From Cytophagales bacterium Ga0077538 (GTDB lineage: Bacteria; Bacteroidota; Bacteroidia; Cytophagales; Cyclobacteriaceae), in contig LNEN01000179.1 of assembly GCA_001464155.1 (NCBI GenBank), positions 1 to 37,935 of the forward strand: DNA of 37,935 nt, in the 5' to 3' direction. The position numbers and the translations under genes are program-made. The stretch's first letter is position 1, and the number at the start of each line of letters is the position of its first letter. Below, piece by piece: positions 28,842-37,935 of the stretch. The notes beneath the pieces were generated by a model. The model saw only the letters and a program-made list of their open reading frames with translations, did not search any database and was not told the DNA's origin.

Positions 28842-29486
28842 ATGACGAGTCTTCGGTTGACAGCCTTGTGTTTTTTAAATACTTCCGTGGCAGCAAGCCT
28901 CCTGTTGGCAGCCTGTAATTCTTCACACGAACAACCAGAAACAAAAGATACCATTGTCAAAGTAAGTGAAGCAAGGGACCCCTACATTCAAACGGATTTA
29001 TTATCTCTGGTAGCGGATACGGCAGAAGTACCTGCAGATCTACCTTCATCAGAGCATTTGTTTGGCAAGTTCTTTAATGACAGAGCAGAGTTCTTTATTA
29101 TTGAAAGCCCTTCGAATACCTTATATCAATCCGGAATTCATTCGATCACTCTTTTCCACCTGGACGGACGACTTCAACAAACGAAATACGTGGTAGAAGA
29201 AAATATCGAATCAAAATTGCTGCAACACCTTGGTCCCTGCAAAATCATTCCGTTGGATAGCATAAGTAAAGTAGTGGCCGCTTCACAAAAAATAGTTACA
29301 TCTGAGAAGGGTGAGTTGGTTTTGAATCCCTTGCTTACTCATTACGAATTGAAGTGGATAGACGAAGACAAGCTCATACGCTACCGGGTGCGCAGAGATC
29401 AGACAAAAGAGACATTCACCTACATCGAGAGCTCTAAAAATTATGAGCAGGAGATGAAGGAGATTGAAAGGGCTGCCATTTTTTAA
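28842..29486 (+). CDS. Hypothetical lipoprotein
   Basis: 645-nt ORF with signal-like N-terminus and lipobox-like LLLAAC; no recognised family. Confidence 0.65.
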   Translation: MTSLRLTALCFLNTSVAASLLLAACNSSHEQPETKDTIVKVSEARDPYIQTDLLSLVADTAEVPADLPSSEHLFGKFFNDRAEFFIIESPSNTLYQSGIHSITLFHLDGRLQQTKYVVEENIESKLLQHLGPCKIIPLDSISKVVAASQKIVTSEKGELVLNPLLTHYELKWIDEDKLIRYRVRRDQTKETFTYIESSKNYEQEMKEIERAAIF

Positions 29487-29589
29487 CACAATGTTGTTTA
29501 GTTAATCCTTTTTTAATAGACTCACCTCCAGTCCTCTCCAAAGGAGAGGATGGCCATGGAAGCTTAACTAAACGACATTGATTTTTTAA
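29478..29589. mobile_element. MITE-like compound palindrome with candidate 9-bp target-site duplication
   Basis: ATTTTTTAA (29478-29486); CAATGTTGTTTAGTTAA (29489-29505); inner palindrome TCCTCTCC-AAA-GGAGAGGA (29532-29550); TTAACTAAACGACATTG (29564-29580), inverted copy with one mismatch; ATTTTTTAA (29581-29589). Confidence 0.6.
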
Positions 29590-29680
29590 TAGGTGAATTC
29601 ATCCCTTTTCATATCAAGGGTTTAACAATTTATTGAAATGCATCTGAACAGTTCATCCCCGATTCTGGTTAATAAGGCAT

Positions 29681-30121
29681 ATGAAATGGACTGATGTATT
29701 AACATTTGCTACAAAGGGAAATTTGACCCCACCCAAACGCGTTGAAAAAACAGATGAAGAGTGGAAAGCACTCTTAACAAGTGAAGAGTTTGTGGTGACA
29801 CGCAAGCACGGGACAGAACGAGCCTGGACAGGCGAGTATTGCGAAGCACACACCCCAGGCTTGTATGCTTGTCGATGCTGCGGAACCCCATTGTTTGATT
29901 CACGCACTAAGTTGGAGTCTGGTACCGGCTGGCCAAGCTTTGCCTCCTCCGTAGAAGAAAACGTGATCAAGTATACAAAGGACACAAGCTATGGCATGAC
30001 ACGAGTAGAAGTTGAATGCAGTGTCTGCGATGCTCACTTAGGTCACGTCTTTCCGGATGGTCCTCCTCCAACCGGGCTTCGTTATTGTATTAATTCAGCT
30101 TCTATCAAATTGATGGAATAA
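29681..30121 (+). CDS. msrB: Peptide-methionine (R)-S-oxide reductase
   Basis: GEYCEAHTPGLYACRCCGTPLFDSRTKLESGTGWPSFASSVEENVI...RVEVECSVCDAHLGHVFPDGPPPTGLRYCINSASIKL. Confidence 0.96.
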   Translation: MKWTDVLTFATKGNLTPPKRVEKTDEEWKALLTSEEFVVTRKHGTERAWTGEYCEAHTPGLYACRCCGTPLFDSRTKLESGTGWPSFASSVEENVIKYTKDTSYGMTRVEVECSVCDAHLGHVFPDGPPPTGLRYCINSASIKLME

Positions 30122-30239
30122 GATCCCATCACTACAACTTTTTAGCGGTTCACTACATCTTTAGCCCAATTGGTCTAATTCGGGCGGTCTCTTTGCCTGA
30201 TTTATTCTAAGTTTAACGGGTTAATAAACTGACACCAGC

Positions 30240-32643
30240 ATGCTAAAAAGTTACCTGACCATCGCGTTTCGTTCCCTCTGGAAGAATCGCTTGCACACCT
30301 TCATCAACATGTTGGGATTAATGGACCTTTGATACCCTTCATACAAAAGCAGATCGAATTTACCGTGTTTATGTAAAGGAAAATTGGGGTAAAGACCAGG
30401 AGTTTTTTAATACAGTTACCCCATACCCAATGGGCCCCGCCTTGGTTGAGAATTTTGAAGAAGTTGAAAAGCAAGTTCGCATACTGAACATCAGCGGAAT
30501 GGTGAAGAGTAAGGATGAGCTGATAGCGGAAAGTCTTACAATAGCCGGGCAAGATTTCTTTTCGGTGTTTGATTTTGAGATCAAAAGTGGTAGCAAGAAA
30601 AATGCATTGGCTGCTCAAAATGGAATTGTACTTACAGAAACGCTAGCCACCAAATATTTTGGAGAGGTTGATCCTGTAGGGAAAGCATTGAGCATTCAGG
30701 TAGGGCCAGATGTAGAGGAATTTGAAGTAACAGCGGTTGTGAAAGATCTGCCCACCAATTCCAGCATTCAGTTTGGAATTCTTTTATCCGATCTTTTCTT
30801 ACCTAAAATCATCGATGCACAGACACTGACTTCAGCTTGGTTCAATGTAAATCCAGAAACCTATGTTTTACTGAGGGAGGGAACGGATGCCACAGAACTG
30901 CAGAGTAAATTTCCGGCTGTCTTTAAGGTCTTACTGGGCGAAGCGGAATTTAATCAAAGTAAATACCGGCCCGGTTTACAAGCGCTGACTTCCATTCACT
31001 TAGATACTTCCTTTCCTGCTGGCATTGCCCCAGTAAGTAATTCTCGTTATGCCTTTATTCTGGCAGCCATTGCTACTCTTATCTTGCTGGTGGCCTGTAT
31101 TAATTTCATTACACTTTCTATTGGAAGGTCCATCAAGCGCGCGAAAGAAGTGGGCATTCGTAAAGTAGCAGGAGCCATGCGTCAGCAATTGATTTTTCAA
31201 TTTATTGGTGAAGCATTTATGATCACAGTAGCCTCTCTTTTGATTGGCTATGCACTCGCCTTTCTCAATCTTCCATTCTTCAACGATTTATCTGGAAAGC
31301 AATTAAGCATGAATCTGGATGGCTTCATGATCCTGTTAGCCTTTGTCTTGCTTGGCATTATCGGATTGATGGCAGGAAGCTATCCAGCTTTTGTGCTGTC
31401 TTCTTTCAAGCCCATTGCGATTTTAAAAGGGCAAGTTTCTGCGGGGAATAACAAACAAACCTTGCGTAAGGTATTGGTGGGCATTCAACTCTCCCTTTCT
31501 ATTTTTTTAGTCAGCAGCACACTGATTATGCAAGATCAATTGAGTTTACTGCAGAACAAAAATCTTGGCTTTAATAAAGAACAATTGGCTGTATTTCCCT
31601 TGAGTATTCCGCGAGGAGGAGGTCTTTCTGAACGGGTACAAAAGGGTTTTGACATAGCGGAACAGTTTAAAATTGAATTGGATAAAATTCCGGGTATTCA
31701 AGGTGTTTGTACCTCTTCGCATGACTTTGGCAATGGCGCCTGGGTGGCTCTTGGCTATACAGATGACACGAATGTGTACCGAAACTTTAGCATGAACGTA
31801 GTGGACGATGACTATATCCCAGTGATGAAAATGGAATTAGCAGAAGGGAGGAATTTTTCTGATGCTGTGCCAGCTGACAAAAGAAGATCGGTTCTTGTAA
31901 ACGAAGCCTTCGTGAAGGAATATGGGTGGACAAGTGCTTTGGGGAAGAGAATTCCAGGAAAAGGATTTGGCGAACATGAAATCATAGGGGTGGTAAAGGA
32001 TTTTAATTTTTCTTCCCTCTACAAACGTGTACAACCTTTGGTGATGGTACAAGATCCTGGGATCATCATGCAAGGAGTACAAAACATCAGCATCGATAAT
32101 TCACCCATGCCTAAACTCGTAGTGCGGTTAAAGCCTGGAGAAATGATGACGACTCTGGATGAAGTGAAAAACGTTTGGTCAAGTCTTTCAGGTGAGGCCG
32201 CCTTTTCTTTTACGTTCGTTGATCAGGCGATGCAAAATCAATACCGTAGTGAATTTAATTTGGGAAAAATAGTCAGTACGGCAACCGCCTTGGCTGTGGT
32301 GATTGGTAGCCTTGGTTTATATGGTTTGGCACTCTTATCGATGCAAAGCCGGATTAAAGAAATCAGTATACGAAAGGTACTGGGTGCCACCGAAAAGTCT
32401 TTGCTAGTACTCTTATCGAAAGAGTATGTATGGTTGATACTCCTGTGTTTAGTATGCTCGGTTCCGGTAACCTATTATTTAATGGAACAATGGTTATTGT
32501 CTTTCGAGTACCGAATTCATATGGGTGCGGGTGTATTTTTAATGGCGGGCGGTATATCCCTTGTCATCGCTTTACTCACCATTGCTACTCAAACTATTAA
32601 AACAACATTAACGCAGCCTGCGGAGACGCTTCGGTGCGATTAA
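30240..32643 (+). pseudogene. FtsX/MacB-like ABC transporter permease with a frame break and missing first transmembrane segment
   Basis: MLKSYLTIAFRSLWKNRLHTFINMLGLMDL* (30240-30332), then, in another frame, (WT)FDTLHTKADRIYRVYVKENWG... joining the 737-aa ORF (30430-32643), which has the remaining FtsX features (EVGIRKVAGAMRQQLIFQFIGEA; ISIRKVLGATEKSLLVLLSKEYVWLI; QPAETLR). Confidence 0.8.
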
Positions 32644-32645
32644 GC

Positions 32646-32675
32646 AGAGAACGGCCTTGTGCCGTTTTCTTTGGT
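32646..32675 (+). terminator. Rho-independent-like terminator after the permease gene
   Basis: AGAGAACGGC-CTTGT-GCCGTTTTCT hairpin (10-bp stem with one G-U) followed by T-rich TTGGTTTATTTAT. Confidence 0.6.
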
Positions 32676-32706
32676 TTATTTATATAACAATTGTCAAACA
32701 TATACG

Positions 32707-32720
32707 TACATTGAGATGTA
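32707..32720. promoter_or_regulatory. Candidate PadR-type operator TACAT-TGAG-ATGTA
   Basis: 5-bp inverted repeat just upstream of the PadR-family gene. Confidence 0.4.
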
Positions 32721-32730
32721 ATCAATCAAT

Positions 32731-33063
32731 ATGGGTAAAGAATATCTCGGTGAATTTGAAGAACTAGTATTAACCATGGTGGGTATTCTTCAAGAAGAAG
32801 CTTACGGTAATGCCATCGTTACAGAAATGAAAGAGAGACTGGGACGTGACGCCAACCTAAGTGCCGTGCACGTCACATTGTATCGCTTGGAAGATAAAGG
32901 ACTTGTGAAGTCAAGCATGGGCGGAGCCACCAATAGCAGGGGAGGAAGGCGTAAGCGCATCTTTATGATTACCAATGCTGGCTTGGCAATGCTTCGTTCA
33001 ATCAAAGAAAGCAAACTGGAATTGTGGAAACTGGTTCCTCAACTAAAAATCATAGGGATCTAA
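32731..33063 (+). CDS. PadR family transcriptional regulator
   Basis: EYLGEFEELVLTMVGILQEEAYGNAIVTEMKERLGRDANLSAVHVTLYRLEDKGLVKSSMGGATNSRGGRRKRIFMITNAGLAML. Confidence 0.93.
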   Translation: MGKEYLGEFEELVLTMVGILQEEAYGNAIVTEMKERLGRDANLSAVHVTLYRLEDKGLVKSSMGGATNSRGGRRKRIFMITNAGLAMLRSIKESKLELWKLVPQLKIIGI

Positions 33064-33065
33064 GT

Positions 33066-35741
33066 ATGACATCCCATCAACCCACCCCACCTCAATGGCC
33101 AAGGCGCATTTTACACTGGTGCTGTCCCCCTTCTTTGCTGGAAAGTATAGAGGGAGATTTGCAACAGCAGTTTGAGGAGGATGTAACAATCTTGGGTGAG
33201 AAAAAGGCTCGCAGAAATTTTGTTTTCAATTCACTTCGATTTGTACATCCTGAAATAATACTCCGCAATAAGTTTTCACGACAACTCTTTTCTACTATGA
33301 TGTTGAATAACTATCTCAAAGTGGCAGCCCGCAACATGGCCAAGCGTAAATTGTATTCTTTTATCAATGCTTTTGGGTTAAGCATTGGCTTATGCTTCTG
33401 CATGCTCATTTATCTTTTTATAGAAGATGAGCGAAGTTTTGATCAGTTTCATGAAAACAAGGAGCTCATTTACCGAATCGAAGAAAAGAGCTTTGATACC
33501 TGGCTACACGATTCTGATAAACCGTTCCGTAAATCAGCCTGGATACAAACAGCCCTGCAGCCGGCCTTGAAAACGGAGCTTCCGGAAGTTAAGTATGCGA
33601 CCCGTTACAACAGTGGCTCGCGTGGCATTGTGCGTTATGAAGATAAAGTAATGACGGAAACGTTAACCTATGTAGATGCCGACTTCTTTAAAATCTTTTC
33701 CTTTCACTTGCTGCTTGGAAATGGGGAAAAGGTTCTTCAAAATAAAACGGATGTAGTGATCACTCCCTCCATTGCTACTAAATATTTTGGCAGCAATGAA
33801 GAGGCCATGGGTAAAACCCTCCTTATTAACGAAGAGCGTGAACAGTCTTACACTGTAGTGGGTGTTATTGAAGAAGCTCCAGCGAATTCAAGTATTTCTT
33901 TTCAGATTCTACTACCCCAAGAGAATCGTCCCTATTATGAGCGCAATGTATCTAATTGGGGCAATTTCAATACACCTACTTTTGTTCAGCTAAACCCCAA
34001 TACGAACCTTGTTTCTTTTAAGGAGAATCTCTATGCCCTCATACAAAAGAACATGGGCGATAAGTTGGAAAAGTGGCGCAAAGAGGCAGCCGTTCCCATT
34101 CCGGACGATGTGAAAATGTTGGAGTATGAATTCACACAACTACCCCATTGGCATTTAAATACTGAAATAAGTTGGGATAAAGTAAGCGACCCTAAATACT
34201 CCTGGATACTCGGAGGCATGGCTTTTTTGATCTTGGCGATTGCGTGTATCAATTACATTGCGCTTTCGCTGACCACTTCCGCTTCTCGCAGAACAGAGGT
34301 TGGCATTCGTAAAGTGGTAGGAGCACAGCGTAATCAACTCGTATATCAATTTGGATTTGAATCCTTGCTGCTGGCTTTTTTCTCTATGTTCATTGCGTTT
34401 GCTTTGTTGTTTCTTTTTTTACCCACCTTCAATGACTTTACGAATAAAGAAATCACACTTAATCTGAATAACCTGCCTTACCTGTCAGGCATGAGTTTCT
34501 TATTGATGTTGGTAGTAGGATTGTTGGCTGGAAGTTATCCCTCTTTCTTTCTCTCGCATTTTAAACCTGTAGCTGTTTTAAAAGGAGGCTTTACTTCCAA
34601 ACTGAAAGCTGGGTTTACCAAACCGCTTGTGGTGATGCAGTTCGCACTCTCTGCTTTCCTGATCATCAGTTCTATCATCATGTTCAAACAGATGAATTAC
34701 ATCACCACCAAAGAGCTGGGGTATGACAAGGATCAACTCTTAGTTATTCCGACACAATCTGGCTGGAGCAGCGAAGCAGATAAAGTAGTAGAACGCTTTC
34801 GTCAACGCGCAGCACAAGAATCGCTAATTGTTTCAGTGGGAGGAACCAGTAGTTCTTTTAATCAAGGGTATTCTCGCTATGGTTATAAAATAAATGGAGA
34901 GCAAAAGGCAGCCTATGTTTATGCAGCGGATCCGTTCTACCTTCCTACGTTAGGAATTGAATTAGTAGAAGGAAGAAATTTTGATCCCTCAATTGCCAGC
35001 GACTCGTCTGCGGTAATTGTCAATGAAGCACTCGTAAGAGATATGAAATGGACTGATCCGCTGAACGAACACTTAAATTGGACAGAGGATACCGTGGGCT
35101 TAGGGGCTCAGGTAATAGGGGTGGTTAAAGACTATCACTTTCTTTCGCTCGAGCAATCTTTTGAACCGATGTTTCTTTCTATGAACAAGTATCATGTGGG
35201 ACACCTCACGACCATGCTTGTTAAAATATCTTCCAACGATGTACCAGCAGGGTTGGAGCGGGTACAAACGTTATGGAAGGAACTGAATCCGAATAAGCCT
35301 TTCGATTATACTTTTCTGGACGAAGATGTGGCCAGACAATACGAGTCCTATCAACGCTGGATGAGCATTATGACCTTCGCGACTATTTTTGCCATTATTA
35401 TTTCTTGCCTGGGGCTCTTTGGATTGGCCGGTATTAATGCTGTTAACCGTACCAAAGAAATAGGCATCCGCAAAGTAATGGGGGCGGAGCTTTCCAGTAT
35501 TTTCTTCTTACTCAATAAGCAGTATATCTGGCTGTCCTTGCTGGCTTATTCTATGGCGATTCCATTCTCCTGGTATGTAATGGAAAAATGGTTATCAGAT
35601 TTTACCTTCAAGATAGAGATGAGCTGGACCTTGTTTGGCTTGGCAGTCGCTGGCGGATTATTGATTGCCTTGGCTACCGTCAGTTACCATGCGATTCGGG
35701 CCGCTACGATAAATCCTGCAGAGACATTGAAGTACGAATAA
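33066..35741 (+). CDS. FtsX/MacB-like ABC transporter permease with N-terminal prefix domain
   Basis: MTSHQPTPPQWPRRILHWCCPPSLLESIEGDLQQQFEEDV... prefix, then LKVAARNMAKRKLYSFINAFGLSIGLCFCMLIYLFIEDERSFDQFHENKELIYRIEE...GIRKVVGAQRNQLVYQFGFESL...GIRKVMGAELSSIFFLLNKQY...INPAETLKYE. Start at 33066 rather than ORF-track 33024, which overlaps the PadR gene. Confidence 0.9.
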   Translation: MTSHQPTPPQWPRRILHWCCPPSLLESIEGDLQQQFEEDVTILGEKKARRNFVFNSLRFVHPEIILRNKFSRQLFSTMMLNNYLKVAARNMAKRKLYSFINAFGLSIGLCFCMLIYLFIEDERSFDQFHENKELIYRIEEKSFDTWLHDSDKPFRKSAWIQTALQPALKTELPEVKYATRYNSGSRGIVRYEDKVMTETLTYVDADFFKIFSFHLLLGNGEKVLQNKTDVVITPSIATKYFGSNEEAMGKTLLINEEREQSYTVVGVIEEAPANSSISFQILLPQENRPYYERNVSNWGNFNTPTFVQLNPNTNLVSFKENLYALIQKNMGDKLEKWRKEAAVPIPDDVKMLEYEFTQLPHWHLNTEISWDKVSDPKYSWILGGMAFLILAIACINYIALSLTTSASRRTEVGIRKVVGAQRNQLVYQFGFESLLLAFFSMFIAFALLFLFLPTFNDFTNKEITLNLNNLPYLSGMSFLLMLVVGLLAGSYPSFFLSHFKPVAVLKGGFTSKLKAGFTKPLVVMQFALSAFLIISSIIMFKQMNYITTKELGYDKDQLLVIPTQSGWSSEADKVVERFRQRAAQESLIVSVGGTSSSFNQGYSRYGYKINGEQKAAYVYAADPFYLPTLGIELVEGRNFDPSIASDSSAVIVNEALVRDMKWTDPLNEHLNWTEDTVGLGAQVIGVVKDYHFLSLEQSFEPMFLSMNKYHVGHLTTMLVKISSNDVPAGLERVQTLWKELNPNKPFDYTFLDEDVARQYESYQRWMSIMTFATIFAIIISCLGLFGLAGINAVNRTKEIGIRKVMGAELSSIFFLLNKQYIWLSLLAYSMAIPFSWYVMEKWLSDFTFKIEMSWTLFGLAVAGGLLIALATVSYHAIRAATINPAETLKYE

Positions 35742-35835
35742 CGATGATCGGGATGCTGGCGGTCGCCAAGCGATGGCAGATTTCTTATCTTCGTTGTAAA
35801 GTACTGACAATGCCATTAATGGATCAGATACCTGT

Positions 35836-36231
35836 ATGACATCTACTCCCTTTGAATATAAGCTGCAGGTTCAGTCTGCTGAAATTGATGCGATGAACCA
35901 TGTCAACAATGTGGTATATCTCCGTTATGCCCAAGAGGTGGCAGAGGCACACTGGTATGCGAAAGGAAGTGAGGCCTTGCGTCAACAATTTGTATGGGTG
36001 GTGTTACGGCACGAGATTGATTACTTGCATCCTTCTCTGTTAGGGCATGAGTTAGTAGGTACCACTTGGGTTGAAGCGCCTTCCGGGCCTAAGATCATCC
36101 GAAACGTTCAACTCTTTAACACCACCTTGGGTAAAATTACCGCCAAGGTACGGACCACGTGGTGCCTGTTGGATGCTGCTACACTGCGTCCGAAAAGGAT
36201 TGAGGGAGAAATGATTAGCTTATTTCTTTAA
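35836..36231 (+). CDS. Acyl-CoA thioesterase, 4-hydroxybenzoyl-CoA thioesterase (hotdog) family
   Basis: FEYKLQVQSAEIDAMNHVNNVVYLRYAQEVAEAHWYAKG...WVVLRHEIDYLHPSLLGHEL; hotdog-fold D..NHVNN.VY motif. Confidence 0.88.
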   Translation: MTSTPFEYKLQVQSAEIDAMNHVNNVVYLRYAQEVAEAHWYAKGSEALRQQFVWVVLRHEIDYLHPSLLGHELVGTTWVEAPSGPKIIRNVQLFNTTLGKITAKVRTTWCLLDAATLRPKRIEGEMISLFL

Positions 36232-36269
36232 TTTCTAAACGATAACTCTAACCAACTCTTTTCATCCTT

Positions 36270-36277
36270 TATCTTTG
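36270..36277 (+). promoter_or_regulatory. Candidate -7 promoter element TATCTTTG immediately upstream of folC
   Basis: Exact TAnnTTTG; only 7 nt separate it from the ATG at 36285. Confidence 0.5.
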
Positions 36278-36284
36278 CCCCCGC

Positions 36285-37586
36285 ATGAAGCGGATCGAAA
36301 CCTATCAAGAGGCAGTGGAGTATTTGTACGCGAACCTTCCCATGTTTCAACGCGTGGGAGCAGTCGCTTATAAAAAGGATTTAACCAATACATTAGCTTT
36401 ATGCGAAGCCTTGGGGAACCCACAACACACTTTCAAATCAGTGCATGTGGCAGGGACCAATGGAAAGGGAAGTACCTCGCACATGCTGGCTTCTATCCTG
36501 CAGGAAGGGGGCTACAAAACCGGTCTCTATACTTCTCCGCATCTGAAGGATTATACAGAGCGAATCCGAATCAACGGTGTCACCATTTCACAAGATTTTG
36601 TCATCCGTTTCTTGAACAAGATCCAGCCGGTGATTGAAACCATTCAGCCATCCTTTTTCGAGATCACCGTGGCGATGGCCTTTGCTTACTTTGCAGAAGA
36701 AGGTGTCGACATTGCCGTGATCGAAGTGGGCCTGGGAGGACGACTGGATTCTACCAACATCATCAAACCAGAAGTCTCGGTCATCACCAACATTGGCTGG
36801 GATCACATGGAGATGTTAGGCGATACGCTTCCCAAAATTGCTTTTGAAAAAGCAGGCATCATCAAGCAAAATGTACCCGTAGTCATCAGCCAACGGCAAG
36901 CAGAGACAACGAATGTGTTTGCTCACAAGGCCGAGCTGGAAGATACTAATCTTTGTTACGCAGAGGATTTTTATAAGGTGAACTGGCAAAATGCTAGCCC
37001 ATTTGAAGGCTTTACTGCACATTGGAATGGGGAAGTATTCTTTGAGTGTAAGCATTTCCCCCTGGGAGGACTTTATCAGCAGCGGAATATACAAGGGGTG
37101 TTGATGACAGCAGAAATTCTGCAAGAGCAGGGTTTCGTCCTTCCGGTAGAGGCGATTCAAACGGGAATAGAAAAGGTAGTGATCAATACAGGCTTGAAAG
37201 GTCGTTGGCAAAAATTGCAAGACAGTCCCTTGATGATTTGTGATACAGGCCATAACAAGGATGGCATCGAACAAGTACTTCAACAATTAAAAGCCACTCC
37301 ATACGCAACACTTCACATGGTGATGGGGATGGTAAAAGAAAAGGATGCCGTCAGCGTTTTGAAACTGCTACCCACTGATGCGAAGTATTACTTTTGTCAG
37401 GCCAATATTCCAAGAGCAGAAGCGGCAGAAGTATTGGCGGCCAAAGCACTGGCTGTTGGATTACAAGGTGTGGTGATTAAGGATGTAAACAAGGCCATAG
37501 CCGAAGCGAAGCGCCATGCCACGAAGGATGATTTGATTTTTATTGGGGGCAGCACCTTTGTAGTGGCAGAGATTGAGCAATTATAA
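36285..37586 (+). CDS. folC: Folylpolyglutamate synthase / dihydrofolate synthase
   Basis: VHVAGTNGKGSTSHMLASILQEGGYKTGLYTSPHLKDYTERIRING...EVGLGGRLDSTNIIKPEVSVITNIGWDHMEMLGDTLPKIAFEKAGIIK. Confidence 0.96.
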   Translation: MKRIETYQEAVEYLYANLPMFQRVGAVAYKKDLTNTLALCEALGNPQHTFKSVHVAGTNGKGSTSHMLASILQEGGYKTGLYTSPHLKDYTERIRINGVTISQDFVIRFLNKIQPVIETIQPSFFEITVAMAFAYFAEEGVDIAVIEVGLGGRLDSTNIIKPEVSVITNIGWDHMEMLGDTLPKIAFEKAGIIKQNVPVVISQRQAETTNVFAHKAELEDTNLCYAEDFYKVNWQNASPFEGFTAHWNGEVFFECKHFPLGGLYQQRNIQGVLMTAEILQEQGFVLPVEAIQTGIEKVVINTGLKGRWQKLQDSPLMICDTGHNKDGIEQVLQQLKATPYATLHMVMGMVKEKDAVSVLKLLPTDAKYYFCQANIPRAEAAEVLAAKALAVGLQGVVIKDVNKAIAEAKRHATKDDLIFIGGSTFVVAEIEQL

Positions 37587-37627
37587 ATAGTAGTTTATAA
37601 ATAATTAGAACGAATAGTCTTTGTGTT

Positions 37628-37935
37628 GTGAAGCGAAAGAAAGAGCGATTTAAAGTCATTGAAGAAAGGGCCAACGTCATTGAGCCCATGAAGGAGAACT
37701 ACCACGACATCAAAGGCGTGTGGGGTCAACAACATTTTAAAAACAATCATCCGATAACGCTGGAGCTAGCCTGTGGCAGAGGCGAGTACACCGTTGGCTT
37801 AGCTGCTATTTTTCCTAATAGAAATTATATTGGTGTGGACATGAAGGGCGAGCGCATCTGGAAGGGAAGTGGTTGGGCATTGGAGAGAAATCTGACCAAT
37901 GTAGCTTTCCTGCGTACGCACATTCTAATGAGTGA
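37628..37935 (+). CDS. trmB: tRNA (guanine-N7-)-methyltransferase, N-terminal part (truncated by window edge)
   Basis: From GTG 37628: VKRKKERFKVIEERANVIEPMKENYHDIKGVWGQQHFKNNHPITLELACGRGEYTVGLAAIFPNRNYIGVDMKGERIWKGSGWALE. Confidence 0.92.
   Translation, partial: MKRKKERFKVIEERANVIEPMKENYHDIKGVWGQQHFKNNHPITLELACGRGEYTVGLAAIFPNRNYIGVDMKGERIWKGSGWALERNLTNVAFLRTHILMS

Noticed and set aside
30130-30171. Pair of 21-bp imperfect direct repeats (CACTACAACTTTTTAGCGGTT / CACTACATCTTTAGCCCAATT)
   Set aside because: Only two units, with similarity limited mainly to the first 9 bp; too weak to claim an array.
35750-35775. Small GC-rich hairpin (CTGGCGGTCGCCAAG) after the second FtsX gene
   Set aside because: Very short stem with a tiny loop and no T-tract; not convincing as a terminator.
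1-37935. tRNA/rRNA genes, integrases, transposases or defence genes
   Set aside because: None recognised on either strand; apart from the small palindromic element there is no evidence of a mobile island.

Overview
The window is about 38 kb of a Bacteroidota chromosome, probably Cytophagales-like, judging from protein families and TAnnTTTG-type promoters. It starts inside pyrG (minus strand). Next comes a 0.76-kb intergenic region carrying a strikingly regular but highly degenerate 22-bp tandem array (about 570-964). A single 15.3-kb ORF follows, encoding a 5093-aa repetitive secreted protein with a type IX secretion (gliding-motility-type) C-terminal domain, and then a PorP/SprF-family partner. 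The rest is mostly housekeeping: CCA-adding enzyme, ECF sigma factor plus putative anti-sigma, a Mn/Zn/Fe ABC transporter operon with a DtxR/MntR regulator, a glycosyltransferase, dapD, a DUF3108-like protein, a response regulator, mscL, msrB, FtsX-like permeases with a PadR regulator, a thioesterase, folC and the start of trmB. The most unusual signals are non-coding or structural: (i) the 22-bp phased degenerate array upstream of the giant adhesin gene; (ii) two 7-bp phased degenerate arrays in the metal-transport operon, one read through as the N-terminus of a lipoprotein; (iii) a MITE-like compound palindrome at about 29.5 kb; (iv) two membrane-protein genes that each appear to lack a short transmembrane segment and change frame there. 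All calls come from reading the sequence and the supplied ORF track; no database search was possible.
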